Numbered from the stretch's first letter, positions 27,844 to 37,816 are shown. The stretch: DNA of 64,000 nt from Persephonella sp. (GCF_027023985.1 NZ_JALVTW010000025.1:20615-84614); one strand, 5' to 3'. Notes: generated from the sequence alone by a model not told the origin. A program made the numbers and translations.

Positions 27844-29428
27844 ATATAAGAAAAAAATCGGGATTAAAGGGGCTTCTTTGGAAGCTGATGAAGGGGAGAT
27901 TATTGGCTTTATTGGTCCTGATGGAGCTGGAAAAAGCTCATTAATGCATGCTATCGCAGGTGTAATTAAGTTCGAAGGAGAAATTATTTATAGAGATCAT
28001 ACTTATCGTTCTCCAAAAGAAGCAGAAAAAATAAAACCATATATAGGCTTTATGCCACAGGGAATTGGACTGGTCTTATATCCACTTTTAACTGTAAAAG
28101 AGCATTTAGATTTTTTTACGGCAATAAGAAATCTTAAAAAGGATGATGAATACTGGCAGTATCGGGAAAGATTGCTTAAAATGGCAGGTTTGTATCAGTT
28201 TCAGGACAGACAGGCTGGACACCTTAGCGGTGGTATGCAGCAAAAATTATCTTTAATCTGCACTCTTATTCATAAACCAAAACTTCTTATACTTGATGAA
28301 CCTACAACAGGAGTAGACCCACTCAGCAGGCGGGAGCTTTGGGAAATTATTGATGAAATAAGAAAAAAAGAAGGAATTATTGCTCTTATAAGCACAGGAT
28401 ATATGCAGGAAGCAGAAAAAATGGACAGGGTTCTACTTTTTGAAGATGGGCAGATTATTGCAAAAGGAACAGCTCAAGAACTTATAGACTCTGTTAGAGA
28501 GTATACATATGTTGAAACTGAATGCCATGATGAATGTTTTTCATTTAATAAAAGAACATACTCTTTAAAGCCTTTAAATGTTCCTCACGCAGAGCCAGAC
28601 CTTGAAAGTGTTTTCTTTGTGGATGCCTTGAAAAAATATAAACATATTTCAGAAATAACCGTTGAAGAAAGGGAAACACAGATAGAAATCCCGGAAATAG
28701 TTATGGAAGCAAAAGGCTTAACAAAAAGATTTGGTGATTTTGTAGCAGACGACCATATAGACATGATTTTGAGAAAAGGAGAAATACTCGGGCTGTTAGG
28801 TGCCAATGGTGCAGGAAAGACAACATTTATAAAAATGCTACTAGGACTTTATCCAATTGATGAAGGAGAGCTCTGGCTACTTGGAAAAAAGATAGAGAGC
28901 TACAAAGACAGGCTTGAGCTAAAAAGCAAAATTGGATATGTCAGCCAGAAATTTGCCCTTTATAAAGATATGACAGTCAGGGAAAATCTAATTTATTTTG
29001 CAAATATGCACAGAATACCTGTCTCAAAAGCCATAAAAAGAATAGAAAAATTGGCAGAGGGTCTGGGATTTAAGGAGTATATGAACTATTTACCAACAGA
29101 ACTCCCTCTTGGTATAAACCAGAGATTTTCTGTTGCTGCTGCTATACTCCACGAGCCAGTGGTTTTATTCTTAGATGAACCTACAAGTGGTGTTGATGCA
29201 GTTGCAAGGGCTCAGCTTTGGAAATTACTGCATCAGCTTAAACAAAAATGGGGAATATCTATTCTTATCACCACCCACTATATGAGCGAAGCTGAATACT
29301 GCAACAGGGTGGTTGTTCTGAAACAAGGTAAGAAAATCGTTGACGACACTCCTGAAAACCTTCACAAAAAATTCCCAGACGCCAAAACTTTTGAAGATAT
29401 TTTTGTTAAATTTTATGAAGAGAATTAA
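27806..29428 (+). CDS. ABC transporter with two ATPase domains (RbbA/YhiH-like)
   Basis: A 540-residue protein with two complete nucleotide-binding domains in tandem. The first has Walker A GPDGAGKSS, signature LSGGMQQK and Walker B LLILDEPTTG; the second has GANGAGKTT, a degenerate signature LPLGINQR and VLFLDEPTSG. No membrane helices are present. This is the layout of the ATPase in HlyD-linked ABC-2 export systems, whose permease normally follows. Here the next genes are a toxin-antitoxin pair, and no ABC-2 permease is in the window, so its membrane partner is missing or elsewhere. Confidence 0.92.
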   Translation: MKKTLQVKNLTVRYKKKIGIKGASLEADEGEIIGFIGPDGAGKSSLMHAIAGVIKFEGEIIYRDHTYRSPKEAEKIKPYIGFMPQGIGLVLYPLLTVKEHLDFFTAIRNLKKDDEYWQYRERLLKMAGLYQFQDRQAGHLSGGMQQKLSLICTLIHKPKLLILDEPTTGVDPLSRRELWEIIDEIRKKEGIIALISTGYMQEAEKMDRVLLFEDGQIIAKGTAQELIDSVREYTYVETECHDECFSFNKRTYSLKPLNVPHAEPDLESVFFVDALKKYKHISEITVEERETQIEIPEIVMEAKGLTKRFGDFVADDHIDMILRKGEILGLLGANGAGKTTFIKMLLGLYPIDEGELWLLGKKIESYKDRLELKSKIGYVSQKFALYKDMTVRENLIYFANMHRIPVSKAIKRIEKLAEGLGFKEYMNYLPTELPLGINQRFSVAAAILHEPVVLFLDEPTSGVDAVARAQLWKLLHQLKQKWGISILITTHYMSEAEYCNRVVVLKQGKKIVDDTPENLHKKFPDAKTFEDIFVKFYEEN

Positions 29429-29470
29429 AAAGTTTAAAATTATGTTTAAAAGTTTTAGGAAATTTGAATA

Positions 29471-29923
29471 ATGAAGGATATAAAGCTGATTTTACAGGAA
29501 ATTGAAAAGCATATTGATACTTTAGATTACGAAACAAAAAAGCTGAAAGAGCTTAACTTGTCTCCAGAAGATTTGGATAATTATGAAAACATAGTTTTAC
29601 TTGATGCCTTTATTTTTAGATTTATAAAACTTCAAAGTGCAATAGGAGAAAAATTATTTCCATTATTTTTTGAAATTTTGACAGGAAGAAATTATACAGA
29701 AGTTACTTTTATAGATATATTAAACACTCTTGAAAAATATGGTTTTTTAGAAAGTGCTGAAGAATGGAACAAAATTAGAAAACTAAGAAATGAGTTTGTC
29801 CATATATACCCGTGGGAAACTGATATAAAATTAGAAGCAGTCAAAAACGCAATAGAAAAATTAAATTATATTAAAAAGACTTTTTTCAAAATAAGGAATT
29901 ATCTTAATGCAAAAGGTATATAA
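29471..29923 (+). CDS. HEPN-domain toxin, HepT-like
   Basis: A 150-residue all-helical protein. The HepT active-site motif RX4HXY is present as R106-NEFV-H111-I-Y113. Toxins of this family are RNases that are silenced when the partner MntA adds AMP to the motif tyrosine. The next gene encodes a minimal nucleotidyltransferase that overlaps by 17 bp, the standard type VII HEPN/MNT arrangement. It lies right after the efflux operon at the place where an ABC permease would be expected. Family assignment comes from the motif and the partner, not from a search. Confidence 0.85.
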   Translation: MKDIKLILQEIEKHIDTLDYETKKLKELNLSPEDLDNYENIVLLDAFIFRFIKLQSAIGEKLFPLFFEILTGRNYTEVTFIDILNTLEKYGFLESAEEWNKIRKLRNEFVHIYPWETDIKLEAVKNAIEKLNYIKKTFFKIRNYLNAKGI

Positions 29924-30224
29924 AAAAGTCAGACTTTCAAAAGATGTTATTGATGAAATCATAAATTTATCTAAAAAATATTTTGGGCAAAATTGCCGAG
30001 TCTGGATTTTTGGTTCAAGGGCGGATTTAACGAAAAAAGGCGGTGATATTGATATATACATAGAAACGCCAGAATACAAAAATATCCTTGATAAGAAATT
30101 AGACTTTTTGGTTGAACTTGATAAAAAAATCGGCGAACAAAAAGTTGACTTAGTAATAAAACCATTAGACAGTCAGAACTATATATCACAGGAAGCAAAA
30201 TCAACAGGAATCAGGATTTATTAA
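29907..30224 (+). CDS. Minimal nucleotidyltransferase antitoxin, MntA-like
   Basis: A 105-residue single-domain nucleotidyltransferase of the DNA polymerase beta superfamily. The catalytic pattern is G36-S37 followed by D47-I-D49 and a third acidic residue D81 in KVDLVI. The GS to DxD spacing is nine residues, one shorter than the ten usually quoted. Family members AMPylate the HEPN toxin tyrosine to neutralise it. The 17-bp overlap with the toxin gene implies coupled translation. Confidence 0.88.
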   Translation: MQKVYKKVRLSKDVIDEIINLSKKYFGQNCRVWIFGSRADLTKKGGDIDIYIETPEYKNILDKKLDFLVELDKKIGEQKVDLVIKPLDSQNYISQEAKSTGIRIY

Positions 30225-30269
30225 AACTTTTAGCATTTCTGAGGATTACCCAGTATCTTTATTTTTAGG

Positions 30270-31412
30270 ATGAGAAAATATGTAATTATCCTTGGAATAG
30301 TCAGCTTACTAACTGATATATCCAGTGAAATGATTTTCCCGATTTTACCTATTTTTTTGGAAAAATTCCTGTATGCAACTAAAACCCAAATAGGTTTGAT
30401 TGAAGGATTAGCAGCATTAATAACAAGCTTTTTAAAGGTTTTTTCCGGATACCTGTCAGATAAGATTGGTAAAAGGAAACTTCTGGTGGTTTTGGGATAT
30501 ACTTTATCTGCTTTTTCAAAGCCCCTTTTATATTTTGCAACAAGCTGGATAGATGTTTTATGGATTAGAGCCTTAGAAAGAACAGGCAAAGGCGTAAGAA
30601 CAGCCCCGAGAGATGCCATGATTTCCTCATTTTCTGAAGGAAAAAGCGGGCAGGCTTTTGGAATTCACAGAGGTATGGATACAGCAGGAGCAGTTTTAGG
30701 TTCGCTTTTTACATTTCTTTTTCTTATTTATTTTGGTGAAACCGAGGAAAATTTCAGAAAAATATTCTTATATGCCTTCTTTCCTGCAATAGCTGCAGTT
30801 GTTATTTTAATCGCTTTTGTAAAAGAACCTAAAATAAACAAAACCAGTTCTGAAATCAAAATTAGCTTTAAAGATCTTCCATCCGATTTTAAAAAATTTG
30901 TGATAATCCAGTCTGTTTTTACACTTTTTACTATGAATTATACTTTTATTATTTTGAAAGCCAATGATGTCGGTATTTCTATCGGTTTTATTCCTCTTGC
31001 TTATCTGCTTTTTAATATTGTTTATGCTTTTTCCAGTTTTCCATTTGGTATTTTTTCAGACAAGATAGAAAAAACAAAAGCAATGCTGCTTACATATATT
31101 TTGTTTTCAATTACATCTTTTGTATTTTTGATAAAAAATTCATTCTTTGGCTGGCTGGGTTTTATTTTTTATGGAATATTTATGTCAGGTTATGAAGTGG
31201 TTTCAAGGGCTTTCATATCAGATTTAATAAAAAGTGAGAAAATAAAAGGCAGTGCTTATGGAATTTATCACACTTTAATTGGGATAACGTCGTTTTTGTC
31301 TATGTTAATTGCAGGTATTTTATGGGATAAATTTGGCAGCTATATGCCTTTTTTAATCTCCTGCGTTATTTCTTTGTTTTTATCTTTTACTTTTGGGAAG
31401 TTGTTCAGGTAA
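30270..31412 (+). CDS. Major facilitator superfamily transporter
   Basis: A 380-residue polytopic protein with about 11-12 membrane helices. The loop 2-3 MFS motif appears as GYLSDKIGKRKLL, and a second acidic loop as FGIFSDKIEKTKA in the C-terminal half. The stretch ERTGKGVRTAPRDAMIS after helix 4 marks a group of uncharacterised bacterial MFS proteins. The substrate is not predictable. It follows the toxin-antitoxin pair by 45 bp and may be an independent unit. Confidence 0.88.
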   Translation: MRKYVIILGIVSLLTDISSEMIFPILPIFLEKFLYATKTQIGLIEGLAALITSFLKVFSGYLSDKIGKRKLLVVLGYTLSAFSKPLLYFATSWIDVLWIRALERTGKGVRTAPRDAMISSFSEGKSGQAFGIHRGMDTAGAVLGSLFTFLFLIYFGETEENFRKIFLYAFFPAIAAVVILIAFVKEPKINKTSSEIKISFKDLPSDFKKFVIIQSVFTLFTMNYTFIILKANDVGISIGFIPLAYLLFNIVYAFSSFPFGIFSDKIEKTKAMLLTYILFSITSFVFLIKNSFFGWLGFIFYGIFMSGYEVVSRAFISDLIKSEKIKGSAYGIYHTLIGITSFLSMLIAGILWDKFGSYMPFLISCVISLFLSFTFGKLFR

Positions 31413-31504
31413 AACTTAATAATAAATGTTATCGATTTTTTAAATTTTTTTAGTGATACTGTCCTAAATCATTAATAATCCTTAAAGTTTGGATATACGC
31501 TAAC

Positions 31505-31533
31505 TTGCTTAGATATGCATATTAGATTATTAT
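31505..31533 (+). promoter_or_regulatory. Candidate promoter of the CHASE4 GGDEF-EAL gene
   Basis: TTGCTT (31505-31510) and TATTAT (31528-31533) are separated by 17 bp. The spacer includes the perfect 10-bp palindrome ATATGCATAT (31513-31522). With the start codon at 31544, the message would have almost no leader, consistent with the absence of a Shine-Dalgarno sequence. Confidence 0.4.
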
Positions 31534-31543
31534 TATTTAACAA

Positions 31544-34234
31544 ATGAACCTAAGAGCAAAATTTTTACTACTTTATACAGGGATATTTTTATTTCTGATT
31601 GGTTTTTTCTTATTTTTTTACTTTAATCTGGAGACAAAAAATTTTAAAAATATTGAATACAAGTATATATATTCCACATTTGAACATGTAGATACTGACC
31701 TTAATAAACAGGTCAAAATCCTAAAAAACCTTACCAAAAACGAAGCTTATTGGGATGATATTTATCTGTTTGTTCAGGGAAAAAATAAAAATTTTGTTCA
31801 AAGCAATTTTGATCCTAAAAATACAACCTTAAAAGACTACGGAATTAATATATATGCTGTTTTAAACTTAAAGAAAAAAACTGTTTTAAATAGATGTTAT
31901 CCAAAATCTCTAAATTGTGATGAACTATTAAATAATCTAATTAAATCAATTACTTTTAATTATGAAAAAACCGGATTTATCTGGATAGATAAACATCCAT
32001 GGATAGTTTCAGTTCAATATATCCTCCCCACCAGTGGAAAAGGTAAAAAAGCAGGATTTCTTATATTCGGTAAGATGGTAAAAACTCCGGAGCTATCTCT
32101 GGATTATATTAAATTTGCAAATTATCCTATACAGATACCATTTCCCGATAAAAAAATAAGACTTACCAATGGAGAGTTATATCTAAAAGAGAATGAGAAT
32201 AATTATATCTTTAGCCTTATGGAAGAAGATATAAATAAAAAGCTGTTGCCTATTTATTCTGGTAGTATTAAGCCGGTGATAATGCAACAGGCATATACAT
32301 TTATGATAATTGCCGGTTCGATTTTCGTTTCTATGTTCTTAGTAACATTTGTAGCACTGTATTTTCTATTCAGGAACTTCTTTAGACAACCGCTGGCGAA
32401 CATTATAGAAAAACTGAGGAATGTTGCAGAAAAAGGGGACTTTAACCGGAGATTACCTGAAAACTACAATTCAAAAGAGTTTAAAACACTGGCGAAAGAG
32501 ATAAATCTTTTACTGTCTGCAGCTGAAAATTATTTGAAACAGGCCAAAGAAAAGTCTCATATGTTTGAAGTTCTTGCTGAAAATGCACCTGTAGGAGTTT
32601 ACCTTTTCCGAGAAAAAATTGAATATATGAATCCGTTTATAGAAAATATCCTTGGATATACACCAGCAGAAGTTATAGGAAGACCTTTTACAGATTTTTT
32701 AACAGAAGTAGATCCAGAATTACGGGAAAAAATAATAAAAAATGTCCAAAGAAGATTAAAAGGAGAAAAATTCAGAAACGAATTCCAAATAAAAATAAGG
32801 GCAAAAGATGGAACTTTAAAAGACATCCTAATTATATCAAACACTGTTTTCATAAACGGAAAACCCTATGGTATGGGTATAGCAATTGATATTACCCAAA
32901 TAAAAGAATTAGAAAAAAAACTAAAAGAAATGATAGAGAAAGATTCTTTAACGGAATTACTCAGCAGAAGAGGATTTTATAATAAGCTTGATTATTTCAT
33001 AAACCTTTATCGCAAGAATAGAAATAAATTTTTCCTGTTATTTATAGACCTTAATCATTTCAAGAATATAAATGATAATTATGGTCATTCAATGGGAGAT
33101 AAAGTTCTAAAAGTAATTGCAGATAGATTAAAAACAGCTCTTTGGAAAGAAGATATTGTAGGAAGACTGGGAGGAGATGAATTTGGTGTTATCATTCCTA
33201 ATTTTGCTAAGTTTGAAGATATTGTAATTATTTTAGAGAAGATAATAAGAGAAATAGAAAAACCTGTGGAGGTTAACGGCCTCAAATTTACCATAACAGC
33301 CAGCATTGGAATAACTGTTTTTCCAGAAGATGGAACTACTGCTGAGCAATTAATCAAAAGGGCTGATATAGCAATGTATAAAGCCAAAGAAAAATCCCGT
33401 AAAACAAATCAAAGTAGCTTTGTATTTTTCTCGCCGGAATTTGAAAAACATATCAAAGAAAAATTTGAGATAGAAAAAGAACTTAAAAGGGCTGTTCAGG
33501 AATCTTCTGAAGAGTTTTTTGTTTTATACCAGCCTATATTTGACCTGCAGGCAAACAGACCGGTTAAAGTTGAAGCTCTCGTTAGATGGAATTCGGCAAA
33601 ATTCGGTTTAATGCAACCTTCTGTTTTTATTCCTGTTGCAGAAGAAACGGGTATTATTAGCTCTATTACAAAAATTGTTATTGAAAAAGTAACAGAGCAG
33701 CTTAAAAAATGGCAGGAGAAAGGAATTGAACTAAGGGCTTCAATAAATATATCTCCAATAGATTTTAAAAATAAAGATGTTCTTGAGTTCCTTATAAATA
33801 AAGTAATAGAAAACAACCTTCAAGGAAAAATATGTATTGAAATTACAGAAAATATTCTCCTTGAAAATATTGACCATAATAAACGCATACTTGATAAGCT
33901 CACCTTAAATGGTATAGAAGTCATGCTTGATGATTTTGGAACAGGATATTCATCATTAACATACCTGAAAAAATTCCCAATATCAGTTCTGAAAATAGAT
34001 AGAGAATTTATAAAAGATATGACCCATGATGAATATGACAGAGGAATAGTTTTCACCGTAATTAAGCTGACACAAATACTATCAATGGATTCCCTTGCCG
34101 AAGGAATAGAAACAGAAGAACATCTAAATATCCTTAAAGAGTTTGGCTGCACATATGGACAGGGATATTATTTTAGTAAGCCGGTAACACCACAGGAAAT
34201 TGAAAATAAATATTTTTCCACAATTTCTATATAA
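31544..34234 (+). CDS. CHASE4-HAMP-PAS-GGDEF-EAL protein
   Basis: An 896-residue membrane c-di-GMP protein. Helix 1 spans about 7-27. The extracytoplasmic domain (about 30-240) has the CHASE4 hallmark NEAYWDDIYLFVQGKN followed by SNFDP. Helix 2 (about 249-275), HAMP (277-330), PAS (336-455), GGDEF (463-625) and EAL (645-890) follow. The cyclase motif is a canonical GGDEF, but the I-site position reads WKED, so product inhibition is probably lost. The EAL domain is canonical (EALVRW, CIEITEN, DDFGTGYSS, LKIDREF), so it should be an active phosphodiesterase. It may switch between both activities according to signals at the CHASE4 and PAS domains. No ribosome-binding site precedes the ATG. Confidence 0.93.
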   Translation: MNLRAKFLLLYTGIFLFLIGFFLFFYFNLETKNFKNIEYKYIYSTFEHVDTDLNKQVKILKNLTKNEAYWDDIYLFVQGKNKNFVQSNFDPKNTTLKDYGINIYAVLNLKKKTVLNRCYPKSLNCDELLNNLIKSITFNYEKTGFIWIDKHPWIVSVQYILPTSGKGKKAGFLIFGKMVKTPELSLDYIKFANYPIQIPFPDKKIRLTNGELYLKENENNYIFSLMEEDINKKLLPIYSGSIKPVIMQQAYTFMIIAGSIFVSMFLVTFVALYFLFRNFFRQPLANIIEKLRNVAEKGDFNRRLPENYNSKEFKTLAKEINLLLSAAENYLKQAKEKSHMFEVLAENAPVGVYLFREKIEYMNPFIENILGYTPAEVIGRPFTDFLTEVDPELREKIIKNVQRRLKGEKFRNEFQIKIRAKDGTLKDILIISNTVFINGKPYGMGIAIDITQIKELEKKLKEMIEKDSLTELLSRRGFYNKLDYFINLYRKNRNKFFLLFIDLNHFKNINDNYGHSMGDKVLKVIADRLKTALWKEDIVGRLGGDEFGVIIPNFAKFEDIVIILEKIIREIEKPVEVNGLKFTITASIGITVFPEDGTTAEQLIKRADIAMYKAKEKSRKTNQSSFVFFSPEFEKHIKEKFEIEKELKRAVQESSEEFFVLYQPIFDLQANRPVKVEALVRWNSAKFGLMQPSVFIPVAEETGIISSITKIVIEKVTEQLKKWQEKGIELRASINISPIDFKNKDVLEFLINKVIENNLQGKICIEITENILLENIDHNKRILDKLTLNGIEVMLDDFGTGYSSLTYLKKFPISVLKIDREFIKDMTHDEYDRGIVFTVIKLTQILSMDSLAEGIETEEHLNILKEFGCTYGQGYYFSKPVTPQEIENKYFSTISI

Positions 34235-34256
34235 CAAATTTCCCTAAATTTCAAGA

Positions 34257-34285
34257 TTGATTTAGGCGAAAAATTTTTATAGATT
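34257..34285 (+). promoter_or_regulatory. Candidate dnaE promoter
   Basis: TTGATT (34257-34262) and TAGATT (34280-34285) at 17-bp spacing lie in the 84-bp gap before dnaE. Both hexamers match the consensus at four or more positions. No other signal is evident in the gap. Confidence 0.35.
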
Positions 34286-34318
34286 TTTATTCCTCAAAAC
34301 AGATACGGGGTTGGGAAA

Positions 34319-37300
34319 ATGTCAAAAGATTTTGTTCATCTGCATCTTCATAGCCATTATTCAATGCTTGATGGAATGATAAAAATACCTGAATTGGCAC
34401 AGAAAGCACAGGAGTATGGATACAAAGCAGTGGCCTTAACAGACCATGGAAATATATTCGGTGCCATTGAGTTCTATCAAGAGATGAAAAAGGTTGGCGT
34501 AAAGCCAATCATTGGAATGGAAGCCTATTTTACAAATAATAGATTTGAAAAGAAAGGAGAAGGTTCAGACAGCATTCTGGCAGACAAAAACTACCACCTG
34601 ATTTTGCATGCCAAAGACAAACAGGGATTTAAAAATCTTATGAAACTTTCTTCTCTTGCATATACAGAAGGTTTCTATTACAAACCCCGTATTGACTGGG
34701 AACTCCTTGAAAAATACCATGAAGGGCTTATATGTCAGACAGCCTGCCTTAAAGGATTTATTCCACATCTACTTTCAAAAGGAAAATTTGACGAAGCCTA
34801 TGAGTATGGAAAAAGGCTTAAGGACATATTCGGAGAAGACCTTTATTTTGAAATACAGCTAAACGGACTTGAAGAACAGGATATAGCAAATAAAGGTATT
34901 ATAGAACTTGCTAAAAAACTCGGTGTAAAAATAGTAGCCACCAATGATTCCCATTATCTTAATGAAGAAGACGCAGAAGCACACGATATCATAAAAGCCC
35001 TTCAGATGAAGATGACCCTGAAAGAACTTAAGGAAAAGGGGAGAGCATTTAAAGTTAGAGGACTTCATTTCACAACACCGGAAGAGATGTATCAAAAATT
35101 CAAAGGCTACGAGGAAGCCCTGAAAAACACAATGGAAATTGCAGAAAAATGCAATGTTGAGATAGATACAGCAGAAACAAGAGGATATCTATTCCCTAAA
35201 TTCCAGATTCCCGGACTTGATAGGGAAGCCACCTATGAAGAAAAAGAAAAATATTTTGAAAAACTGGCATGGGAAGGTCTGGAAAAAAGATTATCAAAAA
35301 TGAAAGACCTTCCAAAAGAAAAATATCAGCAGTATAAAGAAAGACTTGAGTATGAGATAAATATAATCAAACAGATGGGTTTTCCTGAATATTTCCTTAT
35401 TGTGCAGGATTTTATTAATTATGCAAAAGAAAACGGTATTCCCGTTGGCCCGGGTCGTGGTTCTGCCGCAGGTTCACTTGTTGCATATACACTTGGAATT
35501 ACTGATGTAGATCCATTGCAACACGGCCTTATTTTTGAGAGATTTCTAAACCCAGACAGAATTTCTATGCCAGATATTGATGTGGATTTCTGCCAGGAAA
35601 ACAGACCAAAAGTCATAGAGTATGTGAAAAATAAATATGGCGAAAATGCTGTTGCCCAGATTATCACATACAACTTTATGAAATCAAAAATGGTTATCAG
35701 AGATGTTGCACGGGCTCTGGGCTTTTCCTATACAGAAGCAGATAAGATTGCAAAGATGATACTCCCGGGTCCTGTGCAAGGTTCAACCCTAACAATTGAT
35801 GAAAACCTTGAGGCAAATCCAGAATTTAGAAAACTTTATGAAACAGATGAAAAAGTCAGAAAACTTATAGACCTTGCAAGGAAGCTTGAAGGTTCAGCAA
35901 GACATACAGGAATTCACGCTGCCGGTGTGGTTATCGCCCCCGGAGACCTTGATGAATACGTTCCGGTATATGTGGACAAAGATGGGACAAAGGCCACCCA
36001 GTTTGATATGGGAACCCTTGAAATGCTTGGTCTTGTTAAAATGGATTTCCTCGGTCTGAAAACCCTCACCGAACTTGATTATATGAGAAAACTGGTCAAG
36101 GAGAGACACGGGGTTGAGCTGAATTTCCTTGAGCTTGGATTTGACGACCCGAATGTTTATAAACTGCTGCAATCAGGCAAAACCACAGGTGTATTTCAGC
36201 TTGAATCAAAAGGAATGCAAAATCTCTTAACAAAACTGAAACCGGATAAATTTGATGAAATTATAGCTATTCTTGCTCTGTTTAGACCGGGACCCCTTAT
36301 GTCAGGAATGGTAGATGAATACATAGAAAGGAAACATGGAAGAAAACCAGTTGAGTATCCTTTTGATGAAGTAAAGGAAATTTTGGAAGAAACCTACGGG
36401 CTGGTAGTCTATCAGGAACAAATAATGTTTATGGCTAACATCTTATCTGGTTTCACAATGGCAGAAGCGGACACACTCAGAAAAGCCATTGGTAAGAAAA
36501 AGGCTGATGTTATGGCCAAAATGAAAGATAGATTTATATCCGGAGCAGTCAAAAACGGATTTGATAAACAAAAAATAGAAAAGCTATGGGATGATATAGA
36601 AAAATTCGCATCTTACTCCTTTAACAAATCACACTCTACAGCCTATGCTTATCTTACATACTGGACAGCCTATATAAAAACCTATTATCCGGAGGAGTTC
36701 TTTGCCGTCAAGCTGACAACTGAAGGAAATGATGATAAATTCTTAAATCTTCTTCTGGATATGAAAGATTTTGGAATACAACTACTCCCTCCTGATGTAA
36801 ACAAATCCCGTGCAGAGTTCTATATTGAGGATAGAGGAAAAATCAGATTTGGACTTGCAAGAATCAAGAATGTGGGAGAACAATCTGCAGAAGAAATAGT
36901 AAAAGAAAGAGAAGCAAATGGAAATTATACAGATATCTTTGATATTGCAGAAAGACTGGATTCAAAAAAACTAAACAAACGAGTTCTTGAAGCCCTGATA
37001 AAAGCCGGTGCTTTTGATTTTACTGGTGTTGATAGAGGTATTATGCTGGCTACTGTGGACAAGGCATTATCAGCCGGCCAGAAAACAAGGGAACTTAAAG
37101 CTTCAGGACAAAACTCATTATTTGGATTGATGAGTGTTGAAAATACTGAGCCTGTTGTTTCCTATGAAAAAGCAAATTCTCTTTCAGAAAAGGAAAAACT
37201 CAATTACGAAAAAGAAGTTCTTGGTTTTTATCTATCAGGACATCCATTAAAAGCTTATGAAAAAGAACTTAGAGGGTATGTAACACCAATAAACAAACTG

Positions 37301-37816
37301 ATTGACAGAAAAACAGGAGACAAAGTTAAAATTGCCGGAGTAATCTCTGATATTAAAAGGAAAAAAACCCGTTCAGGAGCTACAATGGCAATAATGACGG
37401 TGCAGGATGAAACGGGAATTATAGATGTCAGGGTTTTCACCGATAGAATGGAAGATACATCATTTTTAGAAGAGGACAGAATAGTAATTATAGAAGGAAG
37501 TGTTGAAATAAATGAAGAACAGGAAAAGGTATCAATGAACGCAATAAATATTACCCCTGTTGAGTATATCAATAAACAGGTTTCGGCAGTCAGGTTTGTT
37601 TTATCAAAAGAAAAAGCAATGAATGGTGTTGCCATTAAACTAAAAGAAATCTGTGAAAAATACAGAGGCGATAAAGATGTAATCATTGAGATTCAGGAGC
37701 CTGGCAAGTTCAGGGCAGAGATAGCAGCCCATAGTAATTTTGCAGTTGATATAAATGATGAATTTAAACAGGAAATATCAAAAATCCTATCTCCAGAAGA
37801 ATTTTTCTTTGAATAA
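34319..37816 (+). CDS. dnaE: DNA polymerase III alpha subunit
   Basis: The replicative polymerase, 1165 residues. The N-terminal PHP domain has HLHLHSHYSMLDG, LTDHGN and GMEAYF, the metal-binding residues of an intact PHP exonuclease-like site. The polymerase core shows GPGRGSAAGSLVAY (about 374) and the catalytic aspartates in PDIDVDF (about 417). A helix-hairpin-helix region and an OB fold (KIAGVISDIKRKK region, about 1000-1080) follow. Length matches a DnaE1-type enzyme. It stands alone with its own promoter candidate and is followed 14 bp later by the flavodoxin-like gene. Confidence 0.97.
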   Translation: MSKDFVHLHLHSHYSMLDGMIKIPELAQKAQEYGYKAVALTDHGNIFGAIEFYQEMKKVGVKPIIGMEAYFTNNRFEKKGEGSDSILADKNYHLILHAKDKQGFKNLMKLSSLAYTEGFYYKPRIDWELLEKYHEGLICQTACLKGFIPHLLSKGKFDEAYEYGKRLKDIFGEDLYFEIQLNGLEEQDIANKGIIELAKKLGVKIVATNDSHYLNEEDAEAHDIIKALQMKMTLKELKEKGRAFKVRGLHFTTPEEMYQKFKGYEEALKNTMEIAEKCNVEIDTAETRGYLFPKFQIPGLDREATYEEKEKYFEKLAWEGLEKRLSKMKDLPKEKYQQYKERLEYEINIIKQMGFPEYFLIVQDFINYAKENGIPVGPGRGSAAGSLVAYTLGITDVDPLQHGLIFERFLNPDRISMPDIDVDFCQENRPKVIEYVKNKYGENAVAQIITYNFMKSKMVIRDVARALGFSYTEADKIAKMILPGPVQGSTLTIDENLEANPEFRKLYETDEKVRKLIDLARKLEGSARHTGIHAAGVVIAPGDLDEYVPVYVDKDGTKATQFDMGTLEMLGLVKMDFLGLKTLTELDYMRKLVKERHGVELNFLELGFDDPNVYKLLQSGKTTGVFQLESKGMQNLLTKLKPDKFDEIIAILALFRPGPLMSGMVDEYIERKHGRKPVEYPFDEVKEILEETYGLVVYQEQIMFMANILSGFTMAEADTLRKAIGKKKADVMAKMKDRFISGAVKNGFDKQKIEKLWDDIEKFASYSFNKSHSTAYAYLTYWTAYIKTYYPEEFFAVKLTTEGNDDKFLNLLLDMKDFGIQLLPPDVNKSRAEFYIEDRGKIRFGLARIKNVGEQSAEEIVKEREANGNYTDIFDIAERLDSKKLNKRVLEALIKAGAFDFTGVDRGIMLATVDKALSAGQKTRELKASGQNSLFGLMSVENTEPVVSYEKANSLSEKEKLNYEKEVLGFYLSGHPLKAYEKELRGYVTPINKLIDRKTGDKVKIAGVISDIKRKKTRSGATMAIMTVQDETGIIDVRVFTDRMEDTSFLEEDRIVIIEGSVEINEEQEKVSMNAINITPVEYINKQVSAVRFVLSKEKAMNGVAIKLKEICEKYRGDKDVIIEIQEPGKFRAEIAAHSNFAVDINDEFKQEISKILSPEEFFFE

